Shown in pieces: positions 43,347 through 52,331 of a stretch of 64,000 bases of DNA. The stretch lies in contig JACDOF010000003.1 of assembly GCA_017656235.1 (NCBI GenBank), forward strand, positions 62,001 through 126,000, given 5' to 3'. Under the pieces are notes generated by a model. That model was not told where the DNA came from. It searched no databases and was given only the letters and a program-made list of their open reading frames with translations. The position numbers were made by a program, and so were the translations under genes. Position 1 is the first letter of the stretch; each line of letters begins with the position of its first letter. This stretch comes from Brevibacillus sp. GTDB taxonomy: Bacteria; Bacillota; Bacilli; Brevibacillales; Brevibacillaceae.

Positions 43347-43377
43347 GGAAATCTTTATTATAATTTACAATTATTTA
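43347..43377 (-). promoter_or_regulatory. Promoter of regulator copy 2
   Basis: TATAAT (minus strand, 43357-43362) within TTGTAAATTATAATAAAGAT, the counterpart of the copy 1 promoter, followed by the conserved GATTTCCT and AAGGGAGTGTG. Confidence 0.5.
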
Positions 43378-43438
43378 AATAAATCCTACAAGTTTTTCTA
43401 TATTACCATGCGCAATTCACCGTGGTCATCTGTACGGA

Positions 43439-43663
43439 ATGTCTCCAGATTGTCGACTGAGGTTTTTTCCTGTAATTATTTCAGATCGGGATGCGGTGTA
43501 TGGAAAGATGCTTGGTGTTCTCCGCTGTTGGGGGGATGATGCAGCCATGATCATTTGGGCGTTGCGGAAGCGGGATGCACATATTATTTGCCACATTTAT
43601 TATATAGAGGCCAGTACACCGGAAATGGCGACAGCACTGGCCTTGGTTTGCTGGGGAAGATAA
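43439..43663 (+). CDS. Possible 74-residue ORF or gene fragment
   Basis: Open frame between divergent units, with residues such as FPVIISDRDAVYGKML, DDAAMIIWALRKRDAHI and EASTPEMATALAL. It has no good ribosome site and no recognised family. It could be a remnant. The rest of 43323-43714 shows only the copy 2 promoter. Confidence 0.25.
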   Translation: MSPDCRLRFFPVIISDRDAVYGKMLGVLRCWGDDAAMIIWALRKRDAHIICHIYYIEASTPEMATALALVCWGR

Positions 43664-43714
43664 TATGCATCTTCTACATACGTGAAAGTATCTGGAACCG
43701 ATCTTTCCGGTTTG

Positions 43715-44104
43715 TCAGCTGACGCTTTGACTCGCTTCGGCCGCGAACGGTTCCGTCTTCATCTTGCAGTTGCCGGTGTACTTGGCGCCCTGTTCGATAG
43801 TAAGCGACTCGACGTTGATATCGCCGATCACCTTTCCGGTTGGGGCGATTTGCAATTGACCGTCGGCCTCGATGGTCCCCTCAACCAGACCGGCGACGTT
43901 GATGTTTCTTCCTTTGATCAAACCATGGACCTGTCCGCCCTCCCCGACAATCACGTCGCTTTCGGAGTGGATCTCTCCCTTGACCCGGCCGTCAATCCGG
44001 ACCGTTCCCTCGGCAACGATGCTGCCTTCGAAGGTGGTGCCGGAGCCGATAATTGTCTCCACTTTTTCGGTGAATGGTTTGGCGGTTTGTTTTTCTCTGA
44101 ACAT
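43715..44104 (-). CDS. Bactofilin (polymer-forming cytoskeletal protein)
   Basis: 129 residues with the bactofilin beta-helix: repeated short strands such as IGSGTTFEGSIVAEGTVRIDG, GEIHSESDVIVGEGGQVHG and VEGTIEADGQLQIAPTGKV. Bactofilins polymerise at the membrane and position wall enzymes. It follows an M23 peptidase gene on the same strand with a 54-nt gap, the common bactofilin-M23 pairing (as in Bacillus and Helicobacter). Confidence 0.93.
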   Translation of the reverse strand: MFREKQTAKPFTEKVETIIGSGTTFEGSIVAEGTVRIDGRVKGEIHSESDVIVGEGGQVHGLIKGRNINVAGLVEGTIEADGQLQIAPTGKVIGDINVESLTIEQGAKYTGNCKMKTEPFAAEASQSVS

Positions 44105-44158
44105 CTCGTTCTCCTCTCCTGCCTCTTTTTGCAGCCCGAATGACGCCCGTTCCGGTTG

Positions 44159-45145
44159 TTACTTGATGGGAAGGTATTTCTCCGGATTTACCGGAACGCC
44201 TCGTTCATAGACCATGTAATGGACGTGTACGCCGGTGCTTCTTCCCGTACTGCCCATCTCGCCGATCACTTGTCCCTTGCGCACGTTATCGCCCGGTTTC
44301 ACGTGGATCGCGGCCAGATGGGAATAGGAAGTCTGAATGGTGGCGCTGTGCTTGATCTGGATCATGTTGCCGTGACCGGCTTTTCTGCCGGCAAAGACCA
44401 CTTCGCCGTCCGCCGTGGCGTAGATGGGAGAACGATACCGGCTGGCGATGTCGTACCCGTCGTGAAACCGCGTTGCCCCGTGGAAGGGATCGCGCCGGTA
44501 TCCGAAGCGGGAAGTGATCACCCCGATAGCCGGGTAGATCGTCGGCGTATGGGCCAGTTTTTGGTTCCATTCGTCCACGTCTTTCAGCAGCTTGCTGACT
44601 GCTGTCACCTTCTCCGGAATTTGCTGCTCCAAAAGGGACAGCGTCTGTGTGGTTTGCCTGATGACCTGCAGTGCTTCCGCGTTCTCGGCTGGCACGACCG
44701 GATCGAGGTTGGTCAGTTTTTCCGGTCCGCCGCTGCTAAGCAGGAGAGAGGCGGCGCTTGACTCCTGGGCGTCGCTGGCCGGAAGGGAAAGCGAACCGGT
44801 CTTGTTGCGGATTTCAGTCTCCAATGACTCGAGCTGCTCGATGTAGGTTTTCATTTCATTGACCTGTTCAGCGATAGCCGACAGTTCGTTTCGTTCGTTG
44901 GCCAATTCCTGCTGGACAGCATGGTAAGCTTGTTCGATCTGCTGCTTTTCCGCATGCAAATCGCTGTTCTCCTGATAGAGCCGGATGTAGTGCAGCACGG
45001 CACATCCTGCCATAATGGCTGCCGCGAGCAGCGCCAGCCGCAGCCAGGTGAGCAGACGGGAAGAGAGGGGAATGGATACGACCTTGTCTCCTCCGTGCGG
45101 TACGATCATAAACGTGACGCTGCTATTCTTTCCTTTCGTACTCAT
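44159..45145 (-). CDS. Membrane-anchored M23 metallopeptidase
   Basis: 328 residues. One membrane span at about 32-50, a coiled coil (about 55-115, YQENSDLHAEKQQIEQAY), a linker, and a C-terminal LytM/M23 domain with SRFGYRRDPFHG, zinc ligands in FHDGYD and in HVHY, and the SHLAAIHVKPGD loop. Acts outside the membrane on peptidoglycan cross-bridges. The bactofilin encoded next is expected to localise it; a role in cell shape or spore wall is possible. Confidence 0.92.
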   Translation of the reverse strand: MSTKGKNSSVTFMIVPHGGDKVVSIPLSSRLLTWLRLALLAAAIMAGCAVLHYIRLYQENSDLHAEKQQIEQAYHAVQQELANERNELSAIAEQVNEMKTYIEQLESLETEIRNKTGSLSLPASDAQESSAASLLLSSGGPEKLTNLDPVVPAENAEALQVIRQTTQTLSLLEQQIPEKVTAVSKLLKDVDEWNQKLAHTPTIYPAIGVITSRFGYRRDPFHGATRFHDGYDIASRYRSPIYATADGEVVFAGRKAGHGNMIQIKHSATIQTSYSHLAAIHVKPGDNVRKGQVIGEMGSTGRSTGVHVHYMVYERGVPVNPEKYLPIK

Positions 45146-45214
45146 CCTTCACCTCAACCGTCAATCGGAAATGATCTCCAATGGTAATTCTCACTTTTCG
45201 AGTAAAATCCCTGC

Positions 45215-45257
45215 AAACCGACAAAATTTTTTGCTGTTTCTTTCCATATGTCGGTTT
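45215..45257. repeat. Inverted repeat upstream of the M23 gene
   Basis: AAACCGACA (45215-45223) and TGTCGGTTT (45249-45257), perfect 9-bp arms in the divergent region; could be an operator. The rest of 45146-45494 holds the GGDEF promoter and a direct repeat. Confidence 0.5.
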
Positions 45258-45342
45258 TTGTCGATTACCTTCTAATCTTTCCCATGGCTGCCGGGGACGA
45301 TGCAGGACCGGGAACGAAGTTGCAAAGATGGACAAGATGTTA

Positions 45343-45370
45343 TTGATTTTTTTCCAGCGGGATTTACAAT
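45343..45370 (+). promoter_or_regulatory. Promoter of the GAF-GGDEF gene
   Basis: TTGATT (45343-45348), 16-bp spacer, TACAAT (45365-45370). Confidence 0.5.
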
Positions 45371-45389
45371 TAGTAATGTGCCTCCATTT

Positions 45390-45441
45390 TTCATCTTTGG
45401 GTAATACTTCTGGATGAGTTCATCTTTGGTTGCTACTTCTG
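45390..45441 (+). repeat. Direct repeat in the GGDEF leader
   Basis: Two 23-base copies (45390-45412 and 45419-45441), beginning TTCATCTTTGG and ending TACTTCTG, 20 of 23 identical, period 29. Confidence 0.7.
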
Positions 45442-45494
45442 AAAGCGGACCGATGTTTTTCTGGCAAGTTGGTTAAGAGAGGAAGGAACGTGAC

Positions 45495-46715
45495 ATGAGC
45501 GGTGAGCTACCCAAGCTGGTTGCCCATTATCGTCAGATAATAAGTGAATATTACTCGCTTCTGCGACAAATCGAATCGATCCAACTCCCCTCCCTTCTCT
45601 CCATGTCGCAACAACTTCTCTACGATCCTGATCTGACAGATGAAGAAAAAGTCCTTCATTTAAAAATTCTCTCCGAGATCGGCGCCATAAGTGAGAAAAT
45701 TCAAAACCTGAAGTGGAAATCTGAACATTTCAAAATTTTGCACGAATTGGGGCAAACGTTTACAAAGACGTTTGATACCGTGGAGATATGTCAAAAGGCG
45801 TTTGAGCTGGTATCCAGAGTGATGGCTACCGATGCGTTTTTCATCGCCTTCTACAATGAAGAGGAGCAGACCATCACCATACCGTTTTCGATCGATAACG
45901 GTGTTCTCTACGAAGCGACAACGTTGGCCTACGGCGAGGGCAACATCTCCAAAGTGATTGCGACCCGCGAGACAATCCACATCAAAACGGGGGACGAGAT
46001 GGACTATCCTTACATTCGCTGGGGCAATCCCGAACGGGAGACGAGCACCTGCATCTTTGTCCCGATGCTGTTGGGCGATCAGATCAAGGGCGTGATTTCT
46101 GCACAAAGTTATCAGGAGTTTGCCTACCGCAAGGAGCACGAAGATTTGTTGACCATCGTCGGGTTCCAGGTGGCCAGCGCGGTTGAGACGGCTCGGCTCT
46201 ACGACAAGCTGTACCACTCATCCGTCTACGACGAAATGACCAATATCAAAAACTACCGTGCCTTCCATCAGGATCTGGAGCAGTTGATTGCCGATTCAGG
46301 CAGCGATGACAGTGTAACCCTGATCATGATGGACTCGGACAACCTGAAACAGGTGAACGACCAGTACGGCCACCACGTTGGGGATGTCCTGATCCAGCGG
46401 ATCGCCGAAGCGCTGAAGAGCGTGCTTGCCGAAGGGGAGGAAGCGTACCGTTACGCCGGCGACGAATTCATGATTCTCGCCCCGCGCATGTCTCTCACGG
46501 AAGCCAGGGAAAAGATCAGCCGGATTCAGGCCTACCTGGCCGAGCATCCGATTCGCCATGAAGAAGATGAAATCCCGGTTACGGTTAGTACAGGTATTGC
46601 CATCTTTCCTGACCACGCCGCTACTGCCGACGAATTGAAGCGAGCGGTAGACAAGGCACTCTACCAATCCAAAAGCAGGGGGAAAAACTGCGTCACTGTT
46701 TACAATCGGATCTGA
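45495..46715 (+). CDS. GAF-GGDEF diguanylate cyclase
   Basis: 406 residues, no membrane span. N-terminal helical segment (1-85), GAF sensor domain (about 90-235, AFELVSRVMATDAFFIAFY, VPMLLGDQIKGVISAQ), then GGDEF domain (245-405) with DSDNLKQVNDQYGHHVGD and active-site YAGDEF (a permitted A-G-D-E-F form). Makes cyclic di-GMP from GTP in response to a ligand or redox signal sensed by GAF. An RxxD inhibitory site was not seen. ATG follows GAGAGGAAGG. Confidence 0.92.
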   Translation: MSGELPKLVAHYRQIISEYYSLLRQIESIQLPSLLSMSQQLLYDPDLTDEEKVLHLKILSEIGAISEKIQNLKWKSEHFKILHELGQTFTKTFDTVEICQKAFELVSRVMATDAFFIAFYNEEEQTITIPFSIDNGVLYEATTLAYGEGNISKVIATRETIHIKTGDEMDYPYIRWGNPERETSTCIFVPMLLGDQIKGVISAQSYQEFAYRKEHEDLLTIVGFQVASAVETARLYDKLYHSSVYDEMTNIKNYRAFHQDLEQLIADSGSDDSVTLIMMDSDNLKQVNDQYGHHVGDVLIQRIAEALKSVLAEGEEAYRYAGDEFMILAPRMSLTEAREKISRIQAYLAEHPIRHEEDEIPVTVSTGIAIFPDHAATADELKRAVDKALYQSKSRGKNCVTVYNRI

Positions 46716-46727
46716 CCGGACGAATAA

Positions 46728-46758
46728 AGCCGCACCCGGAATGGGCAGCGGCTTTTTT
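46728..46758 (+). terminator. Terminator after the GGDEF gene
   Basis: AGCCGC (46728-46733) and GCGGCT (46748-46753) with inner CCC/GGG pairs, followed by T6. Confidence 0.8.
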
Positions 46759-46890
46759 GGCGATTCCGCGCAAACAGTGGAAATAGTAAGAATATGAGGA
46801 TTGGGTAGGAGTTTTCGCTCATTCTCGTATATAATAAGGGGCGGCTGCGAAGGCAGCAGACAGCTTGAAAAGACAAAAGAGGGATTCATC

Positions 46891-48183
46891 ATGACCGAGA
46901 ATCGTTTTGATGTTGTCATTGTGGGCGGAGGACTGGCCGGACTTTCCGCTGGGGCCTATCTTTCGCATAAAGGAAAGAAAGTGGCAATCCTGGAGCGGGG
47001 CAGCCTGGGCGGGAGAGCCGTAACGCTCACGATTAAAGGGTTTCACTTCAACTTTGGCGCCCATGCCATTTACGGCCGGGACACCTCCATCCTGCGCACA
47101 TTTGAAAAAGAACTGGGTCTTTCCATTGACTGGCAGGATTTTCATCCCAATAAGGCGAAGTACGATCTGGGCAGCACACTGACGGACGTGCCGGCCAACA
47201 TTCAGGGGCTGTTTCGCACCAGGGTGCTGAAAGGGATCGACAAGCTGGCGTTTACGTTTGAAATCCTGAAAACCATGCTGCACATGGAGACAGGACATCC
47301 CCACCTCTCCATCGAAAAGTGGATGGAGCGAAAACATGTCGGAGAAGACGTAAAAGAGATGATGCTGACGCTGGCTTCGTCCAACTTCTTTACGAAAGAG
47401 CCGGGAAAAATTCCGTCTGACGTGTTTTTCAGCTACTATCGCCGCCTGTTTGCCACCAACAGGCCGGTTGCCTACATCGGCGGCGGCTGGCAGTCGCTGA
47501 TAGACGAGTTCGTGCGGGTGATCGAACAAAACGGCGGCACGATTATGACCAAGACAAAAGTGGATGCGGCCCGATGGGAGGGAGACCGGGTTGCGGCTGT
47601 TCGCTCCGGCGAGCAGGAGATTTACGGCGATGAGTTCGTCTTTTGCATCCCGCCCAAGGAACTGGTCAAAGTGTTGGAAGGCAGTGCGGTAGAGTACACG
47701 TTGAGGGCCTATGCCAGCTACGACCCTACTTATGTGGTCGTCTACGATGTAGGCCTGAAGAACCGGATCGACGTCCCGTACACCTACATCTACGACAAAC
47801 AGCATAACATGTTTATTACCGACATTTCCTACTACGACACGACCTGCGTTCCCCCAGGCGGCCAACTGCTGCAGGCGACTGCCTATCTGAAGCAGGAGGA
47901 CGTCGGCAGCAAGGTAGTGTTTGAGCGCTACAAGCAGCAGATCGAAGCGATGTACGACAAACATTTTCCAGGCTGGCGCGACGAGCTGGTCGTACCGCGG
48001 ATTTCCCAGCGGGCGGTGGTACAGGAGATCAAGTGGACCATGCACCAAAAACCGCTGCCGGTCTTCCTCCCAGAATACCGGAACCTGTTTTTTGCCGGAG
48101 ATTGGTGCGAAGGTCAGGGACAGCTGTCGGAACTGTCTTTTTCCAGCGCCTATCAAGCCAGCCGGATCATCCTGGACAAGTAA
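46891..48183 (+). CDS. FAD-dependent amine oxidase/phytoene desaturase-like oxidoreductase
   Basis: 430 residues from ATG 46891, seven bases after AGAGGGA. Dinucleotide-binding VVIVGGGLAGLSAGAYLSHKG with following ERGSLGGRA, a substrate region, and a C-terminal FAD motif LFFAGDWCEGQGQLSELSF. Fold is that of NAD(P)/FAD-dependent oxidoreductases (protoporphyrinogen oxidase, carotenoid desaturase/isomerase). No carotenoid or heme genes are adjacent, so the substrate is unknown. Confidence 0.85.
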   Translation: MTENRFDVVIVGGGLAGLSAGAYLSHKGKKVAILERGSLGGRAVTLTIKGFHFNFGAHAIYGRDTSILRTFEKELGLSIDWQDFHPNKAKYDLGSTLTDVPANIQGLFRTRVLKGIDKLAFTFEILKTMLHMETGHPHLSIEKWMERKHVGEDVKEMMLTLASSNFFTKEPGKIPSDVFFSYYRRLFATNRPVAYIGGGWQSLIDEFVRVIEQNGGTIMTKTKVDAARWEGDRVAAVRSGEQEIYGDEFVFCIPPKELVKVLEGSAVEYTLRAYASYDPTYVVVYDVGLKNRIDVPYTYIYDKQHNMFITDISYYDTTCVPPGGQLLQATAYLKQEDVGSKVVFERYKQQIEAMYDKHFPGWRDELVVPRISQRAVVQEIKWTMHQKPLPVFLPEYRNLFFAGDWCEGQGQLSELSFSSAYQASRIILDK

Positions 48184-48215
48184 GAGGTTTGACAGCTTTC
48201 GAGCAGCCCGTTAAG

Positions 48216-48248
48216 CCCTCTTCCCGAAGCGGTTCGGGAGAGGGTTTT
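48216..48248 (+). terminator. Terminator after the oxidoreductase gene
   Basis: CCCTCTTCCCGAA and TTCGGGAGAGGG form a 12-bp stem with one bulged T and a GCGG loop, then TTTT. Confidence 0.85.
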
Positions 48249-48306
48249 CTCTCAAAAACGCACGTCTGACTGGCTGCTGACAAGAACAGATGCAGAGGTG
48301 AGCGCT

Positions 48307-49266
48307 TTGAAAAAAGGAAAAGCACTGAGGCAGGGAGATACGATCGGGATTGTGGCCACATCCAGCCCGGTAAAAGATGCGGAGAGTGTCGAGCGGGCCA
48401 AGGCGGAGCTGGAAGAGGTGGGCTTTCGGGTCAAACTGGCCGATACCTGCTTTCTGAATTATGGCGGGTATCTGGCGGGGACGGCAGAAGAGCGGGCGGC
48501 GGCGCTCAACCGGATGTTTGCCGATCCGGAAGTGGACGCCATTCTTTGCTTGAGAGGCGGGTACGGGTCGCCGCAAATCCTGCCGTTGTTGGACTATTCC
48601 ATGATTTCGCAACATCCCAAACTGTTTGTCGGCTACAGTGATATCACGGCTTTACATACCGCGCTTGGTCAGAAAGCGGGGCTGGTTACCCTGCACGGGC
48701 CCAATGCTGCCCCGGGACTGCTCTCCGGGACGGAGAGGCAGACACGGGAGTGGTTGATCCGGGCGATGACGGACCCCAGTCCGCTGGGGCGCGTATTCCA
48801 GCCCGCTGATGAAGCGCTGCTCTGCCTGGTACCTGGTGAGGCGTGCGGACCGATCGTTGGGGGCAACCTGTCGTTGGTTGCCGCTCTGATGGGGACGCCG
48901 TATGAACTGGATACGAGAGGAAAGCTGCTGTTTCTGGAAGACGTCGGGGAAGAGCCGTACCGCATTGATCGCATGTTAACGCAGTTGGCGCTGGGAGGCA
49001 AGTTCGACGATTGCGCGGGAATCCTCCTTGGCACCTGGACCGACTGTGAACCGAACAAGCATCAGGGCGGCTTCCATGTACTGGATGTGGTGAAAAATCT
49101 GCTCGTTCCGTTTCAAAAGCCGATCCTGTGGAACCTGCAGATGGGCCACGGTTTTTACAACTTCGCGCTGCCGTTTGGCGTGTGCGCTTACATGAACGCG
49201 GCGGAAGGCGTATTGCAGATCGAAGAAAACCTGGTCGAGCCGCAAACCGGGAATCATAAATGGTGA
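48307..49266 (+). CDS. S66 family LD-carboxypeptidase-like protein
   Basis: 319 residues from TTG 48307 (AGGTGAG upstream); GTG 48298 is the alternative. S66 motifs: GIVATSSPV, CLRGGYGS, nucleophile Ser in FVGYSDITALH, then EDVGEEPYRIDRML and the late His in GHGFYNFALPFG. Relatives either trim D-Ala from muropeptide tetrapeptides in wall recycling (LdcA) or inactivate microcin C-type compounds (MccF). The peptidoglycan-salvage content of this window favours LdcA, but the two cannot be separated by eye. Confidence 0.85.
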   Translation: MKKGKALRQGDTIGIVATSSPVKDAESVERAKAELEEVGFRVKLADTCFLNYGGYLAGTAEERAAALNRMFADPEVDAILCLRGGYGSPQILPLLDYSMISQHPKLFVGYSDITALHTALGQKAGLVTLHGPNAAPGLLSGTERQTREWLIRAMTDPSPLGRVFQPADEALLCLVPGEACGPIVGGNLSLVAALMGTPYELDTRGKLLFLEDVGEEPYRIDRMLTQLALGGKFDDCAGILLGTWTDCEPNKHQGGFHVLDVVKNLLVPFQKPILWNLQMGHGFYNFALPFGVCAYMNAAEGVLQIEENLVEPQTGNHKW

Positions 49267-49287
49267 GAAAGAGGTGGATGAAAGGAA

Positions 49288-50985
49288 ATGTTTTACGTGC
49301 AAAAACACTCCTTTGAAGCGGTGGAAGAACTGGAGGCAAAATTTCAGGAGCTGCTGCAGCGAGAAATCAACTCGGTATCGGAACTGGAAGAGTGGCTGAA
49401 GCAGCAGGGGAGGCTGTTTGACGAGGTGGAAGAGGCATTGAGCGGCCACTACGTTGAGTTCCAGTGCCGCAACAACGATGAAGCAGCCAAAAAAAGATTT
49501 GAGCACGACCAGCAGGTGATTCAACCACTGCTCAAAAAGTACGAGTCGCTGTTTGACCGGCGGTTTTACGAAAGTCCGTACCGTGAGCAGCTTCCCCGGG
49601 ATTACCAGGAGTTGATCAAAAGCAAGAAAAATGCAATCGAGCTGTTTCGCGAAGAGAACATTGCGCTGGAAGTGAAAGAAGACAAGCTGCAGACGGAATA
49701 CTTTGAAGTGACGGGCAGTTTGACGGTCTGGTGGGAGGGAGAGGAGAAAACCCTGCATCAAATGATCAACTACCTGGAGGACCCGGATCGTCAGGTGCGC
49801 GAGAAGGCCTGGCAGCAGATTCAGGGGGCTTATTTGTCGGTCAAGGAGAAGCTGCAGGCGATCATGGACCAGCTGGTGCAGCTTCGCCACCAAAAAGCGC
49901 GCAATGCCGGCATGGCCAACTTCCGGGACTACATGTTTAAAAAGTACGAACGGTTTGCCTATACTCCCGAGGACTGCCACCGCCTGGCAGAAGCCGTTCG
50001 CAAGTACGTTGTTCCGCTAAAAGAGGAGATTGAGAGGCGGCACCAGGCGGAATTGGGCGTCGAGCGTTACCGTCCCTGGGATACGGCGGCCGTGCCGCCG
50101 GGACAACAGCCGCTTCGTCCGTTTACAAAGGCTTCCGAATTGATCGCAGGTACGAAGCGAATCTTGAACGGCGTTGATCCCCTGCTGGGCGCCCTGTTGG
50201 AGCGTATGGAGCAAGGCGGCACGCTTGATTTGGAAAACCGCAAAGCGAAGTCGCCTGGCGGTTTTTGCCTGGATCTGCCGGTATCGAAGCTTTCCTTTAT
50301 CTTTATGAACGCATCGGGGAAACAGGACGACGTGACGACCATGATTCATGAGATGGGACACTGCTTCCACAATGAGCTGAAGCGTCATCTGCCGCTGCGG
50401 GAATACAAGGACGTGCCGATGGAAGCGGCGGAGTTGGCCAGCATGTCGCTGGAGTACCTGTCCATGGACAAGTGGTCCGAATTTTACCGCAACCCCGCCG
50501 AATTGAGACGGGCACAGCGGGAGCATCTGGAAGGGGCAATCAAGTTTTTGCCGTGGGGTGTGGTCGTCGATCAATTCCAGCACTGGATGTACGAGCATCC
50601 CCATCATTCCGCCGCCGAGCGCAACGCCAGGTTCACCGAGTTGGCCCGCTCCTTTGTGGCCACCTATCAGGATTGGAGCGGCCTGGAAGAACAACTGGCC
50701 AATCTGTGGTTGAGACAGCTTCACTTTTTTGAAGTGCCGTTCTACTACATCGAGTACGTCATTGCCAACCTCGGTGCCCTGCAGATGTACCGCCAGTACA
50801 AGCAGGACCCCAAACAGGCGGTGAACCGGTACAAACAGGCGCTGGCGCTGGGGCGTTCCCGCCCGCTGCCGGAAGTGTATGCGGCTGCCGGCATTCGTTT
50901 CGATTTCTCCGAGGAGATGATTCGGGATCTGATGCAGTTTGTTCAGGCGGAACTGGAGCAGTTGGCGGTGGACGGCGGACAGTAA
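49288..50985 (+). CDS. M3 family oligoendopeptidase (PepF-like)
   Basis: 565 residues, cytosolic. Zinc site HEMGH at residues 354-358 (MIHEMGHCFHNE) with third ligand Glu in VPMEAAELASMS. The helical N-terminal lobe (EEALSGHYVEFQCRNNDEA) is complete. Cleaves short peptides. ATG 49288 lies 21 nt after the S66 gene, so both are probably co-transcribed, consistent with peptide turnover. Confidence 0.92.
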   Translation: MFYVQKHSFEAVEELEAKFQELLQREINSVSELEEWLKQQGRLFDEVEEALSGHYVEFQCRNNDEAAKKRFEHDQQVIQPLLKKYESLFDRRFYESPYREQLPRDYQELIKSKKNAIELFREENIALEVKEDKLQTEYFEVTGSLTVWWEGEEKTLHQMINYLEDPDRQVREKAWQQIQGAYLSVKEKLQAIMDQLVQLRHQKARNAGMANFRDYMFKKYERFAYTPEDCHRLAEAVRKYVVPLKEEIERRHQAELGVERYRPWDTAAVPPGQQPLRPFTKASELIAGTKRILNGVDPLLGALLERMEQGGTLDLENRKAKSPGGFCLDLPVSKLSFIFMNASGKQDDVTTMIHEMGHCFHNELKRHLPLREYKDVPMEAAELASMSLEYLSMDKWSEFYRNPAELRRAQREHLEGAIKFLPWGVVVDQFQHWMYEHPHHSAAERNARFTELARSFVATYQDWSGLEEQLANLWLRQLHFFEVPFYYIEYVIANLGALQMYRQYKQDPKQAVNRYKQALALGRSRPLPEVYAAAGIRFDFSEEMIRDLMQFVQAELEQLAVDGGQ

Positions 50986-51008
50986 GTCAGGCATGCGGAA
51001 CGGGCAGG

Positions 51009-51037
51009 TTGCGCGGACGCCAGAGGGAGGATACAAT
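51009..51037 (+). promoter_or_regulatory. Promoter of the YtvI-like gene
   Basis: TTGCGC (51009-51014), 17-bp spacer, TACAAT (51032-51037). Confidence 0.45.
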
Positions 51038-51055
51038 AATCGTAATCTCAAACGC

Positions 51056-51116
51056 AGGGCTGTCGCCGGGGAGGGGGGATGTCACCCCATCTCCTCCGGT
51101 GTCCCTGATTACAAAC
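51056..51116 (+). repeat. Long GC-rich hairpin in the leader of the YtvI-like gene
   Basis: AGGG...CCGGGGAGGGGGG pairs with CCCC...CTCCTCCGG...CCCT with small bulges. No T tract. It ends 17 nt before the ATG and covers the area of the ribosome site. Confidence 0.5.
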
Positions 51117-51132
51117 GAATTGGAGACACATC

Positions 51133-52155
51133 ATGTATCTTAGAAAGCCGTTGTTTCTGGTCATTCTCGCGGCAATTGCGATCTTGCTGGTGCTCAACGG
51201 GTTGCCGTTTCTGCTGGCGCTCCTGACCGCTCTGGTGCTGGAGCCGATCATCGTCTTCCTGCAGCGCCGCCTGCGATTGAAGAGGGCGGCTGCCGCTGTG
51301 CTAACCTTGTTGGCCTTCCTTGCGCTGTTGGGGCTGTCCGGATATTGGATCGGCACCAAGTTGGTCATCCAGGGGGTAGAAGTGGCCCATCGGCTCCCAG
51401 ACATTTCTTCCCAAGCGTTTGACATGGCCGGCAGGTATATCTGGATGCTGCAGGATTTCTCCGCTGCGCTGCCTGCCGAGACGATTCGGGAAGTGCTGAC
51501 CGTGCTGAAAAGCCAGGCGGTAAACGCCGCTTCCGCCCTGGCTCAGGCCATCTTGACCGCTGTCGCGGCGATTCCCCGCCTGCTGATTGTATTTCTGGTC
51601 TATCTGATCGCGCTGTTTCTGTTCAGTCTCGACCTGCCGCGGGTGGTGGACGGTTTCATGGGCATGTTCAGCGCCTCGGCGCGGGAAAAGGTGGAGTTGG
51701 TGCTGAAGCAGCTCAACCGGGCGACAATCGGATTTCTCAGGGCCCAAATTATTCTCAGCCTGCTTACGTACGTGTTGACGTTGATCGGGTTGTTGATTCT
51801 TCAGGTAAAGTACGCGGTCGTGCTCGCCTTTCTGGTGATGCTGGTGGACATTTTGCCGATTCTCGGCGCCGGGTCGTTTCTCGTCCCCTGGGCAGCCATC
51901 GCGTTTTACCAGGGGGACGCCCATCTTGCCGGCGGCCTGTTGATCCTGTTCGTGGCGATCACCGTGATACGCCGCACGATCGAGCCGAAGATTCTCGGTT
52001 CAAGCTTGGGGATCAGCGCCCTGTCGGCCCTGATCAGCCTCTACATAGGCTTCCAGCTGCTGGGCTTTATCGGCCTGATTCTCGGGCCGGCGGTTGTGAT
52101 TATCTTTGAGGCGCTGCGCAAGGCAGGATTTCTCAAGGTGAATATCGACTTTTAG
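51133..52155 (+). CDS. ytvI: AI-2E/YtvI-family membrane protein
   Basis: 340 residues with about seven to eight hydrophobic segments (VILAAIAILLVLNGLPFLLALL, LTLLAFLALLGLSG, LLIVFLVYLIALFLF), the family-typical central soluble part and the C-terminal PILGAGSFLVPWAAI and ILGPAVVIIFE. YtvI is a sporulation-associated member in Bacillus; others transport AI-2 or Na+/H+. Which of these applies is not shown by sequence. Confidence 0.82.
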   Translation: MYLRKPLFLVILAAIAILLVLNGLPFLLALLTALVLEPIIVFLQRRLRLKRAAAAVLTLLAFLALLGLSGYWIGTKLVIQGVEVAHRLPDISSQAFDMAGRYIWMLQDFSAALPAETIREVLTVLKSQAVNAASALAQAILTAVAAIPRLLIVFLVYLIALFLFSLDLPRVVDGFMGMFSASAREKVELVLKQLNRATIGFLRAQIILSLLTYVLTLIGLLILQVKYAVVLAFLVMLVDILPILGAGSFLVPWAAIAFYQGDAHLAGGLLILFVAITVIRRTIEPKILGSSLGISALSALISLYIGFQLLGFIGLILGPAVVIIFEALRKAGFLKVNIDF

Positions 52156-52183
52156 CTCACCGGTCGGGTCGCAACCGTTCGGC

Positions 52184-52227
52184 AAACCTCCTGACCACCC
52201 CTGCGGGCGGGATGTGGAGGTTTTTTT
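52184..52227 (+). terminator. Terminator after the YtvI-like gene
   Basis: AAACCTCC (52184-52191) pairs with GGAGGTTT (52216-52223), followed by more T. Confidence 0.8.
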
Positions 52228-52331
52228 GTTGCACTGCCAGAAGGCTTCCACAAGCCGATCCGGCGGAGAGGTCAGCGCAAGCTTCTGCTTTCGTGAGAGA
52301 GGCTGTTGACAGACGGCCAAGCTGGTAACCG

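Noticed and set aside
46801-46835. Promoter of the FAD oxidoreductase gene
   Set aside because: TATAAT at 46830-46835 is clear, but no -35 at 16-18 bp spacing; TTGGGT at 46801 is 23 bp away.
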